DNA from: Murimonas intestini
GTDB taxonomy: Bacteria > Bacillota > Clostridia > Lachnospirales > Lachnospiraceae
DNA length: 64,000 bases
Direction of reading: 5' to 3'
Assembly (NCBI GenBank): GCA_003148945.1
Contig: QGGY01000004.1
Coordinates: 186,001-250,000, forward strand
A model generated the notes under the pieces. The model had not been told where the DNA came from. It ran no database searches and was given only the letters and a program-made list of their open reading frames with translations. Below are positions 35,976-45,714 of this stretch, piece by piece. A program made the position numbers and the translations under genes. The stretch's first letter is position 1. Each line of letters begins with the position of its first letter.

Positions 35976-36001
35976 GGGAGCTGCCAGCAGCGGCAGCCCC
36001 C
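35976..36001 (-). other. Intercistronic GC-rich hairpin after the sugar-binding protein gene
   Basis: GGGAGCTGCC (35976-35985) pairs with GGCAGCCCCC (35992-36001) with one mismatch. It lies 13 bases after the binding-protein stop, has no T-run on the minus strand, and occupies the position expected for a hairpin that protects the upstream mRNA. Confidence 0.55.
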
Positions 36002-36014
36002 AGATTTCTTACTG

Positions 36015-37421
36015 TCAGAAGCCTTCCATACCAAGCGCCTTACAGATCTGCGCTCTCATAGTATCGTATTCTTTTACCGCTTCTTCTGCAGTCTTATTTC
36101 CTATCAGAACCTCCTGTGCCAGCTTGCACAGTCCGTCAAAGTCCTGACCCTGTACGAGTGAATTATGTCCGTAATGGAAAGAGTACTTTCCTGCATTCAG
36201 ATCCTCTATCAGCTGCTTTGTAGGCGTGAGGCATTCTACCTCCACATCCTTCCACGGTGTGGAAGCTTCACCCATTGCTTTATAAAACTCATTCAGATTT
36301 TCCTGCTCCGTACAGAATCTGAAGAAATCCTTTACTATATCCGTGTGCTTACCGTCTTTGGGAATATACCACTGCGCTGTCGTTCCTGCAAAATATGTAT
36401 CGGCATCTCCTATATAGTAGGGAATAAATATCATGTTTTCAGATGAACCAGGGTATTTTTCTTCCATTGTCTTGTCCCAGGTGGTAAGGCCGATCGTGAC
36501 TCCACAGAGATTTTCACCAAATGCCTTAAATTCCCCGTCCCAGGAATCAGCCATAGTATTGGCACCCAGCCAGCCCTTTTCATTCCATCTGCGCAGGTCT
36601 TCAAGCACGGATGTCATTCCCGGGATCTCTGAATAAGTGATCTCATTTCTATCCAGCTTATTGATCAGTTCCGGATCTGCATCCAGGGCTTTCTGGATTC
36701 CTCCGCTTGTCATATTCCCTACCAGCCACGGATCTTTCGAACCGAGATACATAGGCTGTATTCCATTATCCTTTAAGGTCTCAAAGCATTTCTCCAGTTC
36801 TTCCTTGGAGGCCGGTATCTCCAGCTTATTATCTTCAAATACCTTTTTGTTGACTGCAAAGCAGAAGTATCCCTGTCCTCCCATGGGGAGTCCCCAGATC
36901 TTTCCGTTCACCATCATCGCTTCCTCATTGACCAGCTGGTCCGCCCACGGCTCCTCAGTCAGATCCAGCAGGTTTTCCTCCGGAAGCATGTAGGTGTGCT
37001 CCCTCACAGAACCTGAGTTAAAGATAATATCCGGAAGCTCCTTTGTGGCAAATTTTGTCTTTACAAGTTCTGCCGCCGTATCGTCAGGGAGCATCTGAAT
37101 GTCAAACTTTACGCCTGTCTTGTCTGTATACTTCTGAAAGAGTGCTTCTCTTCCCGGTGTATCCCATCCCTGCGCAAGCACAACACTTAACGTCACGCCG
37201 TCATAGTCCAGCGCTGCCGTGGTCTCAGTATCCTTATCCTCCCCGCCCTCTTCTGCATCTTTTTCTGATTCCTTATCCGTCTGGGCTTCTGTGCTCTTCT
37301 TAGTGCCGTCCTCTTCTGTCTCTTTTTTCGCCGGGGATCCGCCAGTCCCGCATCCCGCCAGCACAGCACCCGCTGCAAGTACGCCTGATAATAACAGCGC
37401 CGTAATCTGTTTCTTTTTCAT
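36015..37421 (-). CDS. Sugar-binding lipoprotein of the glycan operon (CUT1 SBP)
   Basis: 468 aa. Lipoprotein signal with lipobox LAGC (Cys about 23), then a Lys/Glu/Asp-rich linker (about 30-72) and an SBP_bac_1 fold (LPDIIFNSGSVREHTYM, WGLPMGGQGYFCFAVNKKVFEDN, KDPWLVGNMTSGG). AAGGAGGATACAGT precedes the ATG. It probably captures the oligosaccharide trimmed or degraded by the upstream-encoded hydrolases. An internal promoter lies just in front of it. Confidence 0.95.
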   Translation of the reverse strand: MKKKQITALLLSGVLAAGAVLAGCGTGGSPAKKETEEDGTKKSTEAQTDKESEKDAEEGGEDKDTETTAALDYDGVTLSVVLAQGWDTPGREALFQKYTDKTGVKFDIQMLPDDTAAELVKTKFATKELPDIIFNSGSVREHTYMLPEENLLDLTEEPWADQLVNEEAMMVNGKIWGLPMGGQGYFCFAVNKKVFEDNKLEIPASKEELEKCFETLKDNGIQPMYLGSKDPWLVGNMTSGGIQKALDADPELINKLDRNEITYSEIPGMTSVLEDLRRWNEKGWLGANTMADSWDGEFKAFGENLCGVTIGLTTWDKTMEEKYPGSSENMIFIPYYIGDADTYFAGTTAQWYIPKDGKHTDIVKDFFRFCTEQENLNEFYKAMGEASTPWKDVEVECLTPTKQLIEDLNAGKYSFHYGHNSLVQGQDFDGLCKLAQEVLIGNKTAEEAVKEYDTMRAQICKALGMEGF

Positions 37422-37459
37422 ACTGTATCCTCCTTACACCCTGTTTGTTTGATAGCCTC

Positions 37460-37500
37460 ATTATAATCCGCGCTGCTTTTTTATTACATGAACAATTCAT
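37460..37500 (-). promoter_or_regulatory. Internal promoter before the glycan binding-protein gene
   Basis: TATAAT (minus strand, 37460-37465) lacks a good -35. ATGAA-CAA-TTCAT palindrome at 37488-37500 sits at the upstream edge of the -35 region. This suggests an activator-dependent promoter for transporter and two-component genes; inference only. Confidence 0.4.
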
Positions 37501-37518
37501 AGAAACCATATGGACTAT

Positions 37519-37842
37519 TTACTCAAGGTGATACACTTCCTCCATCCCCGTCCACCAGCTGCCGCTATCCGGCTCTTCCAGACTCTGCTGGCAGGGTTTT
37601 ACCACATCCCACCATTTCTGTGTAGCCGGATCGGCAGCCATCTTAGCCATATCCCCCTCGTAATCCTCCCCTGTATACTCATAACATGCAAATAGATATT
37701 CACCATAGTGGTAAATACTGTAATTAGTAATATTGCACTCTTTGATCATCCTGTTCACTTCAGGCCAGGGATCAGCGTGATATGCCTTATATTCTTCCAG
37801 GCGTTCCGGCCTGATCTTTATTAATTCACCTATCCTTCTCAT
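37519..37842 (-). CDS. L-rhamnose mutarotase (RhaM) family protein
   Basis: 107 aa, start at 37842 (MRRIGELIKIRPERLEEY) after ATGGAGGATATAT. RhaM-family signs: EYKAYHADPWPEV, NYSIYHYGEYLFACYEY and WWDVVKPCQQSLEE. These small ferredoxin-like proteins interconvert anomers of 6-deoxy sugars. Next to a fucosidase gene the natural substrate is more likely L-fucose than L-rhamnose (inference). Confidence 0.85.
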   Translation of the reverse strand: MRRIGELIKIRPERLEEYKAYHADPWPEVNRMIKECNITNYSIYHYGEYLFACYEYTGEDYEGDMAKMAADPATQKWWDVVKPCQQSLEEPDSGSWWTGMEEVYHLE

Positions 37843-37887
37843 ATATATCCTCCATTTTCTCCGGATGTCCGGCAAAAGTCATACTGT

Positions 37888-40407
37888 TCACTTCGCAAAG
37901 AGTAACCCGCAGGCCACATATTTTTTTCCTGCCCTGGCATAAATTTCTGCCGTATATTCCCCGCCGCTGCCGTCTGCCTGTATTTTGTGCCTACTCTCAT
38001 TCCTGTTATCTGCTGTTTTGGCCAGCTGCACAGTAAAGGGATCCCTTGCCGTCAGAAGCAGCTTTCCATCCTCTGCCGCCTCAATGTATGCTTTCGTCAG
38101 ATGCCCGTCCTGCCATTCTATAGATACCCCGAACCCTCCTCTTGCTGTAAGTCCCCTCACTCTGCCGTTCTTCCACCTGTACGGCAGCGCATACAGCAGA
38201 TCCAGCCGGGCCGTTCCCTGCTCAAAACTGCTCTGCATGAGTAATTCTGCGATCCCGGCTGCTGCCCCCAGGTTCCCGTCTATCTGAAATATCTCCCTTT
38301 CTCCCGGTCCCTCTCCCAGCGGGGGATGAAGGTCCAGCAGATTATCATAGACGGAATGTCCCAGCATTTGAGAAAGGCAGTTTTCCGCCGCCTCAGCATC
38401 TCCCAGTCTTGCATAGAAATTCACCAGCCAAGCTGCGTTCCACCCTATATGTATTCTCGCGTACTCTGTTCTGCGCTCAATGGTCCTTCTGACAGCAGGA
38501 AGCAATTCCTTCTGCCTGTGCCGGCTGATCTGCTGCATGGGATGGAAGCCTGCCAGATGGGCAAAATGTCTGTGCCCGGGATCCGCTTCCTCAAAGTCTT
38601 CCAGCCATTCCCTGAGCTGCCCATACCTTCCGGTCTGATAACCCGGCAGCCCTTTCAGGAGGTCTTCTGCCTGCCTCTGCAGATCATCTTCAATTCCAAG
38701 CACCGTGCATATTTCCTTCATATTTTCCAGCGCCTCTCTGACCAGCGCTATATCCATTGTGGACGAGGCGCTGACACAGCACTCTCTGCCTCTCTCATCC
38801 AGAAACGTATTTTCCGGTGAGGTTGACGGGCAGGTGTGCCATCTCCCATCCGGTCCCTGGACAAGATAATCAATAATAAATTCAACACATTCCCTGCAGA
38901 CCGGATAGGCGCGCTCCCGCAAAAAACGCTCATCCCTTGTATACAGATAGTGCTGGTAAAAGCTCTGGGCCAGCCAGATGCCTCCCATTGGCCAGAATGC
39001 CCACTTCACTTCACCTGATGCCGGAACAGCCTGACGCCAAAGGTCTGTATTGTGGTGCACGGCAAATCCTCTGCACCCCAGCGCTTCTGCCGCTGTTCTC
39101 CCTGACAGGCGCAGTTCGTCCTGCATATGGAACAGGGGCTCTTCACATTCCGGCAGGCTGCATGGCCCGCACAGCCAGTAGTTCATCTCTGTATTAATAT
39201 TTGTGGTCCAGTTGCTGCTCCATACAGGCCGCACATCCTCACACCAGATCCCCTGCAGGTTAGCAGGCTGTGATTCCCTGTGTACAGGCCTCGAGGATGA
39301 GATCATCAGATAACGGCCATACTGAAATAACAGACTGTACAAACCTGAGTCATATAAGGCTCCCTCTCCGTCTTTTCTCTGCCCGGAGCCGTCTGCTGCC
39401 ATCAGGCTGCGTATTCTGTTTAACCGCATATCTGTGGGAAGTTCTTCATAATCCTCATCCCTGTTTTCATTCTCTCCATCCCAGATTACAAGTTCCACCC
39501 GCCCATACAGCTCTGCGTAGTCTCTGATATGTTCTTTTTCCAGCTGTTCCCAGCTCTTCTCTGATGACTTTCTCCATTTCCTCATGTTCTCCATATCCAG
39601 GTTCTCATAATTCTCTTCCAGAGGCTTTTTATACCCCCTGTAGCCCGTCTCCCCCAGGACCAGCAATGTAAGGTCAGTAAAATTTTCCGCAAGAAGGCTT
39701 TCGTCTTCCTCAATGCGGACACTCCCGTCTGTCCTGGTGATACCCATCATCAGCGAAAATCTTATCCCCGGATGTTCCATATCATATTTAACAGGAGTAC
39801 GGCTCTCCACATAATTTGGTTCCACATGGCCGGGTGCCGTTCCATGCAGACAGACGATCGTGCTCCCCGCTGCCCTGCGGCAGAATGGATGGGGCGTGTT
39901 TAAAGAAATCCTTGCTGAAACAGGTATCCCATTGCTGGACAGATGTACCGCCAATGCATCTGCCGGTGCAGAACATATGGCCCTGCTGCTGACCTCTCTC
40001 CCCTCAGAGCCGGCTTTTACAGTTGAGAGCGCTGTATCCAGCCGAAGCTCTCTCTCATATTCAAGTGCCGGGAATGAGTTAAGATATTCAATTTCCAGAC
40101 TGCCCGCCGTGGTATATGATTCATTCCAGGTTCCCAGCATTGTCTCCTTCATTCTCTGCCCGGCCTCGAAATATTTCCCCTCCCACACCAGGCCTCTCAC
40201 TCTTTCCAGTTCGCCTGGGGGTATGTGCTGGTCTTTCCTCCAGCATTCTTCAGTACCTGACCACAGCGTGTCCATGTTCAGCGTCATTTTCTCCCTGGGA
40301 TATCCTCCATACACCATAGCCCCAAAAGAACCATTTCCCACAGGCAGGGCCTGGGAAAATGATTCTGCCGGCTGCCTGTACCACAGCCGCGGTATGCTTT
40401 TTCCCAT
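37888..40407 (-). CDS. GH95-family alpha-L-fucosidase (or alpha-L-galactosidase)
   Basis: About 839 aa. N-terminal signature RLWYRQPAESFSQALPVGNGSFGAMVYGG. Catalytic residues of the inverting GH95 enzymes are visible: TNINTEMNYW (two Asn, about 402), CPSTSPENTF (general acid Glu, about 530) and FQIDGNLGAAAGIAELL (Asp, about 709). No signal peptide, so it works in the cytosol on imported oligosaccharides. GH95 enzymes remove terminal alpha-1,2-linked L-fucose. Start at 40407 (MGKSIPRL) or 18 bases upstream; both overlap or adjoin the previous gene. Confidence 0.93.
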   Translation of the reverse strand: MGKSIPRLWYRQPAESFSQALPVGNGSFGAMVYGGYPREKMTLNMDTLWSGTEECWRKDQHIPPGELERVRGLVWEGKYFEAGQRMKETMLGTWNESYTTAGSLEIEYLNSFPALEYERELRLDTALSTVKAGSEGREVSSRAICSAPADALAVHLSSNGIPVSARISLNTPHPFCRRAAGSTIVCLHGTAPGHVEPNYVESRTPVKYDMEHPGIRFSLMMGITRTDGSVRIEEDESLLAENFTDLTLLVLGETGYRGYKKPLEENYENLDMENMRKWRKSSEKSWEQLEKEHIRDYAELYGRVELVIWDGENENRDEDYEELPTDMRLNRIRSLMAADGSGQRKDGEGALYDSGLYSLLFQYGRYLMISSSRPVHRESQPANLQGIWCEDVRPVWSSNWTTNINTEMNYWLCGPCSLPECEEPLFHMQDELRLSGRTAAEALGCRGFAVHHNTDLWRQAVPASGEVKWAFWPMGGIWLAQSFYQHYLYTRDERFLRERAYPVCRECVEFIIDYLVQGPDGRWHTCPSTSPENTFLDERGRECCVSASSTMDIALVREALENMKEICTVLGIEDDLQRQAEDLLKGLPGYQTGRYGQLREWLEDFEEADPGHRHFAHLAGFHPMQQISRHRQKELLPAVRRTIERRTEYARIHIGWNAAWLVNFYARLGDAEAAENCLSQMLGHSVYDNLLDLHPPLGEGPGEREIFQIDGNLGAAAGIAELLMQSSFEQGTARLDLLYALPYRWKNGRVRGLTARGGFGVSIEWQDGHLTKAYIEAAEDGKLLLTARDPFTVQLAKTADNRNESRHKIQADGSGGEYTAEIYARAGKKYVACGLLFAK

Positions 40408-40411
40408 CTCA

Positions 40412-43081
40412 TCACCTGCTTTCATTCATCTTCTTCAGCTTCACCCAGACCGGCTTTCTGACCAGACCGGGCGGAGTGAGTACGGAAAGAGCCGACCAGC
40501 TGTCACATGACTCGTAGACCGGCGTTGTATGGACATCTATCCTGATCCTGTTCTTACCCGGTTCCAGTTCTAATTCCTGCACATACGGAGGACTGAATAA
40601 ACGCCCGCATAGCCCTTCATTTACATAAATACTCATGCATCCATCCGCTTCGGGGAATCTTAAGTACCTTTTTTCTCTTTCAGAGGAATCAATCTCCGCC
40701 TCATAAATAATAGTCCCGTTAAATTTTTGTGCTGCCGCCCAGCCTGTCAGAACAGGAAATTCTTCTCCCCTGTCAATCCATGCTATACTCTGGCACCCGT
40801 CACAGCTGCGGTGTATCTCCCTGGATGAGATTTTCCAGACAGCCTGCAATTCCTCCCCTTCCTCCTCATATGGCAGGTAGACCGGACATCCATCCGGCTC
40901 TGTCTCTGTAAATATGATGACGCATGCTTCCTTCGGCTCCAGATTCAGGGGGACTCTGACACCATTGTCCCTCAGGCGCCTTTCGGCAGGCAGCATAAAC
41001 ACTTTATTTTCCATAGCATTGTATCTGACTGCTGTCCATTCACTTCCGTAATAGACAAGGCGGGCATCTGTTTTCTGTGAAGTACTCTCATTAAAGCAGC
41101 AGACAGCACATCCGTAATCACTCTCATATGTATAGATCCTGAGAGCAGGACCCCCGTTTTCACAGACTGCCAGAGGATGTATCACAGCTGATGTTTCTTC
41201 TGCCAGATGTTCAATATCCGTCTCCTTTCCCGATTCCGCAAGCCGTTTGAGGATCCGGTCTGTATCTCTCCTCTTTTTGGTCCCGCATATCCCTTCAGGT
41301 ACACCTCCCGCAAAGAAAACAGGGCATCCCGCCTTCCCCAGCCTTATCAGCTCCTCTGCCGCCCAGTCCGGTATCTGTTCACAGAATGGAACAATAACAG
41401 CCTCATACCTCTGAGAACCTATTGTCAGTTTCCTCCCGTATTCTGCCTGTACGGGCATTGTCCCTGCCATCAGGTCAAAGGGGATAATATCCGCCTCGAT
41501 CTGATGCTCCATTAAAGCCCGCAGCGGCTTCTGAAAAAGCATTGTCTTACCTGCCCACCCCGCATCAGCATGGTAGAAGATGGCAGCTCTGGCTGCATAT
41601 GTCCCTCCGCTAAAGAGATGGCAGATTCTGTTCATATACTTCATCAGCATTGCAAAACAGTGAAACTGGCCATGATGCCCTCCGGCGTAGAAATGAGGCG
41701 GACAGTCCGGATCCGGGTATTCCTTGGGTGAAAAGGCATGGGGCACAAAATGATTGATCCCGCGGCTCATCATGTGATCCGCCAGCCATTTCATCAGAGC
41801 TGTGCTCTCCTGCCAGCCATATGCCCCGAAAATCTCACAGAGTGAATTCCCCGCCTTTTTTCCGTCAATATGGGCCAGAGAGCTTCCCATCTTGCCCAGG
41901 CCATAATGAAAGAACTCCCCGTCCCTGTCTGAGGCCACCCACTGGTGGATCACCTGATCCATACCGGGCATCACCTGCTGCAGAACCACATCAATGCCGG
42001 ACATGCCCATTTCCCATATACTCCTGAAGTAATGGCCTGTACTGCAGCCAAGCCTTCCATGAGAATTGTCGTCCTCAATAATATGTCCCAGATGCATGAC
42101 GCCATGATTTCTGCACCAGCTGCCTATCTGGCCGGAAAAAGAACAGGCCAGCTGCTTTGTTGTCTCATCCATATACTCATATCTGACAGAACCTGTCATA
42201 TCCCCCGCCTCATTCCACAACGCCGGAAGATATTTATAAAAAGAGTTTCCCCATCTGTTCTTAAGCCTCTCCTCCAGTTCGCCGCTCCAGGGGATATACT
42301 TCATTCCCCGTCCCAGCCTGGCCTGAAAATCATACCCCGGCAAATTTCCAAATTCAGGCTCATCCGAGAAAAAGCCTGTGAACACTGTCCCAAAATCATC
42401 CTTATAATGTTCATAATGTGCCTCATAGACCTGGTCGATCAGCACCTTTACCGAACGGCTGTCCAGGATATTAAAATAATCCAGCTTTCCGTCCCCCCGG
42501 TGAGTCGTATAGAATATCATAATCCTCCACAGGCCGTCAGGGATATCTGTCTCCAGCCATCCTCCGTTTATGAGTGAAGTCACATCTATAGCTGTTTCCA
42601 GTTCCAGCTCTGCAGAATCCTGGGCTTTTCTTTTAACCAGTACGGTTCTGAGCAGCTGCCCCTCCCCTTCCATCACTGCTTCCACAGGCAGGGAGGCATT
42701 TTTCACAGGTCCCAGGACATCTGTGTTCCATACAGTTAAAAACTTATTAGCCAGGGGATTATCTCCCCCGGAAAATGCTCCGTTAGCGTGCCCCGTGGGA
42801 AAATGGTCATCATCCAGCAGCCATACCTGCATATTGAACTTCCTGGCATACTCCATGACAAAATCCATGTCCTTCCACCAACCCGGGCCTGCAAAGTCCG
42901 GATGCGGCCTGGCCTCTATACACAATCCCCGGACACCGCAGCTTCTGATCTTTTCCATTTCCTGAAGCAGAATATCATGAGGCTCACCATGCATCCACAG
43001 AAAAGGATAGATATAATTGCCGCCTCTCTCTTCTAATACTTCTCTGAGTCTGTCTGAACCTGATCTGTTATTTTGTACCAT
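40412..43081 (-). CDS. Large uncharacterised glycoside hydrolase (GH106-like appearance), paralogue 1
   Basis: 889 aa, start at 43081 (MVQNNRSGSDRLREVL) after GGAGGGCCTAAG. The N-terminal half looks like a TIM-barrel glycosidase: PFLWMHGEPHDILLQEM, RPHPDFAGPGWWKDMDFVM, VWLLDDDHFPTGHANG, GFFSDEPEFG. The middle has PDPDCPPHFYAGGHHG and a GATase-like segment. The C-terminus resembles a GH2-type sugar-binding jelly roll (SIYVNEGLCGRLFSPPYVQELELEPGKN). Gene context implies action on fucosylated galactosides. I do not recognise the exact family; GH106-like alpha-L-rhamnosidase is the nearest impression. Confidence 0.65.
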   Translation of the reverse strand: MVQNNRSGSDRLREVLEERGGNYIYPFLWMHGEPHDILLQEMEKIRSCGVRGLCIEARPHPDFAGPGWWKDMDFVMEYARKFNMQVWLLDDDHFPTGHANGAFSGGDNPLANKFLTVWNTDVLGPVKNASLPVEAVMEGEGQLLRTVLVKRKAQDSAELELETAIDVTSLINGGWLETDIPDGLWRIMIFYTTHRGDGKLDYFNILDSRSVKVLIDQVYEAHYEHYKDDFGTVFTGFFSDEPEFGNLPGYDFQARLGRGMKYIPWSGELEERLKNRWGNSFYKYLPALWNEAGDMTGSVRYEYMDETTKQLACSFSGQIGSWCRNHGVMHLGHIIEDDNSHGRLGCSTGHYFRSIWEMGMSGIDVVLQQVMPGMDQVIHQWVASDRDGEFFHYGLGKMGSSLAHIDGKKAGNSLCEIFGAYGWQESTALMKWLADHMMSRGINHFVPHAFSPKEYPDPDCPPHFYAGGHHGQFHCFAMLMKYMNRICHLFSGGTYAARAAIFYHADAGWAGKTMLFQKPLRALMEHQIEADIIPFDLMAGTMPVQAEYGRKLTIGSQRYEAVIVPFCEQIPDWAAEELIRLGKAGCPVFFAGGVPEGICGTKKRRDTDRILKRLAESGKETDIEHLAEETSAVIHPLAVCENGGPALRIYTYESDYGCAVCCFNESTSQKTDARLVYYGSEWTAVRYNAMENKVFMLPAERRLRDNGVRVPLNLEPKEACVIIFTETEPDGCPVYLPYEEEGEELQAVWKISSREIHRSCDGCQSIAWIDRGEEFPVLTGWAAAQKFNGTIIYEAEIDSSEREKRYLRFPEADGCMSIYVNEGLCGRLFSPPYVQELELEPGKNRIRIDVHTTPVYESCDSWSALSVLTPPGLVRKPVWVKLKKMNESR

Positions 43082-43094
43082 CTTAGGCCCTCCT

Positions 43095-45164
43095 TCATCT
43101 CTCTGGCTTATCCCGGAAGAATACATTTACCCCAAAGGTACCCAGCTTTCTGTGTATCTCTGTTCTGCCATCCATCTCTCTGACGGTCCCTTCCACTGCG
43201 GCATCATCCCCGCTCAGTTCTCTCCATTCAGGATCCAGAGCGTACTCTTTCACCGACTCGTCATGATTCATTACAAATAAATAGTCATGCTTCCTGCCGG
43301 GCCTGAACACGATCTCAACCTCAGCATTTCCGCTGTCCATACCCGAAGCAGATGCCTGGCTGTACGGGCAGCTGATCCCAGCCTCCCGGACCCAGTCAGC
43401 TGTCAGCCTGTCCAGCAGCTTCTGTTCCGGCTCACACCCTGCATAATAGGCTCTGCCCTTTCCTGACTGGCTGCATGTGAGGGCAGGCATCCCCTGATAA
43501 TACTGATTTCCGTAATATAATAATGGCTGTGCATTTATCGGACTGATAATATCACACCATTTCCTTCCATACCCTGCCGCGTTCCCGTCCTGGTCTGTCA
43601 AAACAGCTTCATCCATGAGCAGGCAGTCATATTCGTGTACGTTAATGCCCAGCAAATCCGCCAGATATCCAGGCAGAGTACTCTGGCTGCATACATTTTC
43701 CCTGTCCTTTGCCCCTGATCTCATGGTCATGACAAGATGCCCGCCATTTCTTACATAATCCCCGTATCTTCCGGCTAACTCTTCATCCATCAGTATTGAC
43801 AGCGGAGCAAATACAAGCTTATACTCATCCATCTTATCCCCTTCCCTTATAAAATCTACCGGTATATTCTGGGAATAAAGACTTTTATAGATCATCTGGA
43901 CCTGCCCCGTGTAAGTCAGCTCAGGGTGGTGGGGCTGTATTTTAAACGCCCAGTCCTGGTCATAGGAAAAGACAATCGCAGTTTCTGCCCTCTGGCATAT
44001 CCCTTCCATATCCTTCATCACGGGTGCCAGTTCCTGAATCACCCCGGCCAGCTCCCGGAACGTCCTTCCCGGCACGCCGTCATGAGGGAGAATGCCATGC
44101 CAGAATTGTTCTGTCCCAAACAGACATGTCCTCCATCTGAAAAATACAACAGCATCCGCTCCGTGTGCTGCCGTCTGATATGTCCACAGCTTCAGCTGGC
44201 CCGGCTTTGGTGTGCGTCCTATGATACTTCCACCCGTAGCGCCCGACTGCATCTCCATCATCCAGAATGGTTTCTTTTTCACACTCCTGATAAAATCATA
44301 GCAGGCTGCCACCTCATCCGGAGACTGTCCCGGCTGTTCAAAGTAATATCCTGTTGGATACTGGTCATTAGCCGCTATATCCAGCTGCTCTGCCATCTTA
44401 AAATAATCCGTCTTATCATAAAATCCCATAAGATTATGTGTAACCATATGTCCGGGACATATGGTTCTTATAATATCCGCCTGATATTTCAAAAAATCTA
44501 TTACCAGATCTGAACAGAAACGCCGCCAGTTCAGCAATAGAGAAGGATTATGTGCAGTGGGCACGTCCCTGGGGGCTGGTATCTGCTCAAATTTCTGGTA
44601 TTCCTGGCTCCAGAATACAGTTCCCCAGCTCTTATTCAGCTCCTGTATAGTTTTATATCTGCGCTTCAGCCATTCCTGAAAGGCTCTCTGGCAGGAGGGA
44701 CACATACACAGATCCTCGTGGCTGTTGCCCAGCTCGTTATCTATCTGCCATCCTGCTATGGCAGGATGGTCCCTGTAGTGCCGGGCCATCGCTGTGACCA
44801 GCTCTCCCACCGCGTTTCTATAATCCTGGCTGCTATGGCAGTCATGGTGACGCCCGCCAAACCCCTTTACCATGCCATGGCTGTCCACCGGCAGGATGTC
44901 AGGATACTTTTCTGTCAGCCAGGCCGGCGGAGCTGCCGTGGGTGTTCCCAGGATTGTACTGATACCATGCCGGTACATTACAGAAACCGCCTCATCCAGC
45001 CATTCAAAACAGAATACCCCCGGCTCAGGTTCTATCCTGCTCCAGGCAAATTCCGCCATCCGAACTGCTCCGATCCCCATTTCCTCCATTAGTTCCGCAT
45101 CTTTCTCCAGCCTTTCTCTGCCCCAGTGTTCGGGATAATAATCCACTCCAAATTGAAATCCCAC
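43095..45164 (-). CDS. GH42 beta-galactosidase
   Basis: 689 aa. Typical GH42 start FGVDYYPEHWGRERLEKDAELM. General acid in GWQIDNELGNSH (Glu about 143), nucleophile in WMMEMQSGATGG (Glu about 302), followed by trimerisation and beta domains. Zinc-site cysteines CMCPSCQRAF are present. The start is GTG at 45164 with a strong AGAGGAGGTAGAAATA site. It leads the operon, so beta-galactoside cleavage is its core reaction; no signal peptide. Confidence 0.95.
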   Translation of the reverse strand: MGFQFGVDYYPEHWGRERLEKDAELMEEMGIGAVRMAEFAWSRIEPEPGVFCFEWLDEAVSVMYRHGISTILGTPTAAPPAWLTEKYPDILPVDSHGMVKGFGGRHHDCHSSQDYRNAVGELVTAMARHYRDHPAIAGWQIDNELGNSHEDLCMCPSCQRAFQEWLKRRYKTIQELNKSWGTVFWSQEYQKFEQIPAPRDVPTAHNPSLLLNWRRFCSDLVIDFLKYQADIIRTICPGHMVTHNLMGFYDKTDYFKMAEQLDIAANDQYPTGYYFEQPGQSPDEVAACYDFIRSVKKKPFWMMEMQSGATGGSIIGRTPKPGQLKLWTYQTAAHGADAVVFFRWRTCLFGTEQFWHGILPHDGVPGRTFRELAGVIQELAPVMKDMEGICQRAETAIVFSYDQDWAFKIQPHHPELTYTGQVQMIYKSLYSQNIPVDFIREGDKMDEYKLVFAPLSILMDEELAGRYGDYVRNGGHLVMTMRSGAKDRENVCSQSTLPGYLADLLGINVHEYDCLLMDEAVLTDQDGNAAGYGRKWCDIISPINAQPLLYYGNQYYQGMPALTCSQSGKGRAYYAGCEPEQKLLDRLTADWVREAGISCPYSQASASGMDSGNAEVEIVFRPGRKHDYLFVMNHDESVKEYALDPEWRELSGDDAAVEGTVREMDGRTEIHRKLGTFGVNVFFRDKPER

Positions 45165-45198
45165 TATTTCTACCTCCTCTGAATACTTTCCTGATTGA

Positions 45199-45227
45199 AT
45201 TATAGAAAAACCGGCCTTGTGAGTCCA
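45199..45227 (-). promoter_or_regulatory. Promoter of the GH42-led glycan operon
   Basis: Minus strand TGGACT (45222-45227), 17-bp spacer, TATAAT (45199-45204); about 30 bases to the GTG start. The -35 matches consensus at four of six bases. Confidence 0.6.
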
Positions 45228-45309
45228 TAGAATATATGCAGGGGACAGTTGGAGAATTTATCGGAAAGGAAAAGACATTTCAGGAGTAAACCCGTTCATT
45301 GGATAATGA

Positions 45310-45456
45310 TTTGCAAGAGGTGTTCGTGACTATGAAGCCAAACAGAAAAAGAATACTGAACTGCAGGAGGCATACAACAAGCTGCTTGAATCGTATAATA
45401 TCTTAAAAGATGCAGAAACTATTACTGCTGTCCCAAAAAGAGAAGAAACCAATTGA
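45310..45456 (+). pseudogene. Possible gene remnant (48 codons, no start)
   Basis: An open frame without ATG/GTG in a sensible place encodes a charged helical tail (YEAKQKKNTELQEAYNKLLE and SYNILKDAETITAV) ending in TGA. The composition looks like real coding sequence rather than chance. A diverged direct repeat flanks the region at 45253 and 45663. I cannot name the parent gene. Confidence 0.3.
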
Positions 45457-45502
45457 CAATTTGGTACATACGCCATAGAATGAAAATAATAAGAGAAATA
45501 TA

Positions 45503-45590
45503 CGCCGTAAGGGTATTTTATTAAGAAAATTTTTCGCCGTAAGGGCAACATGAAAAGGCACTCATGAATGGGTGCCTTTTCATGTTGCCC
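45503..45590. repeat. 19-bp perfect inverted repeat preceded by CGCCGTAAGGG direct repeats
   Basis: GGGCAACATGAAAAGGCAC (45543-45561) and its exact complement (45572-45590) enclose a 10-nt loop. CGCCGTAAGGG occurs at 45503-45513 and 45535-45545. A weak T-rich tract follows on the plus strand. It could be a terminator left from a lost gene or the end of a small mobile element. Confidence 0.55.
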
Positions 45591-45714
45591 AAATCTAATC
45601 TTTTTTATAAAATATGGTTTTATACCCACCAGTCCGAAATACATGTATTAAAAAGCATTTGGCAATTTTATCAGAAAAGCAAAGACATTTACCTTCTCCC
45701 CTGCTATAATATTA

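Noticed and set aside
45330-45644. 104-aa minus-strand ORF
   Set aside because: No ribosome site. It runs antisense through a more protein-like plus-strand remnant and through the 19-bp inverted repeat, and its composition (Phe/Ser/Tyr-rich) looks like a shadow.
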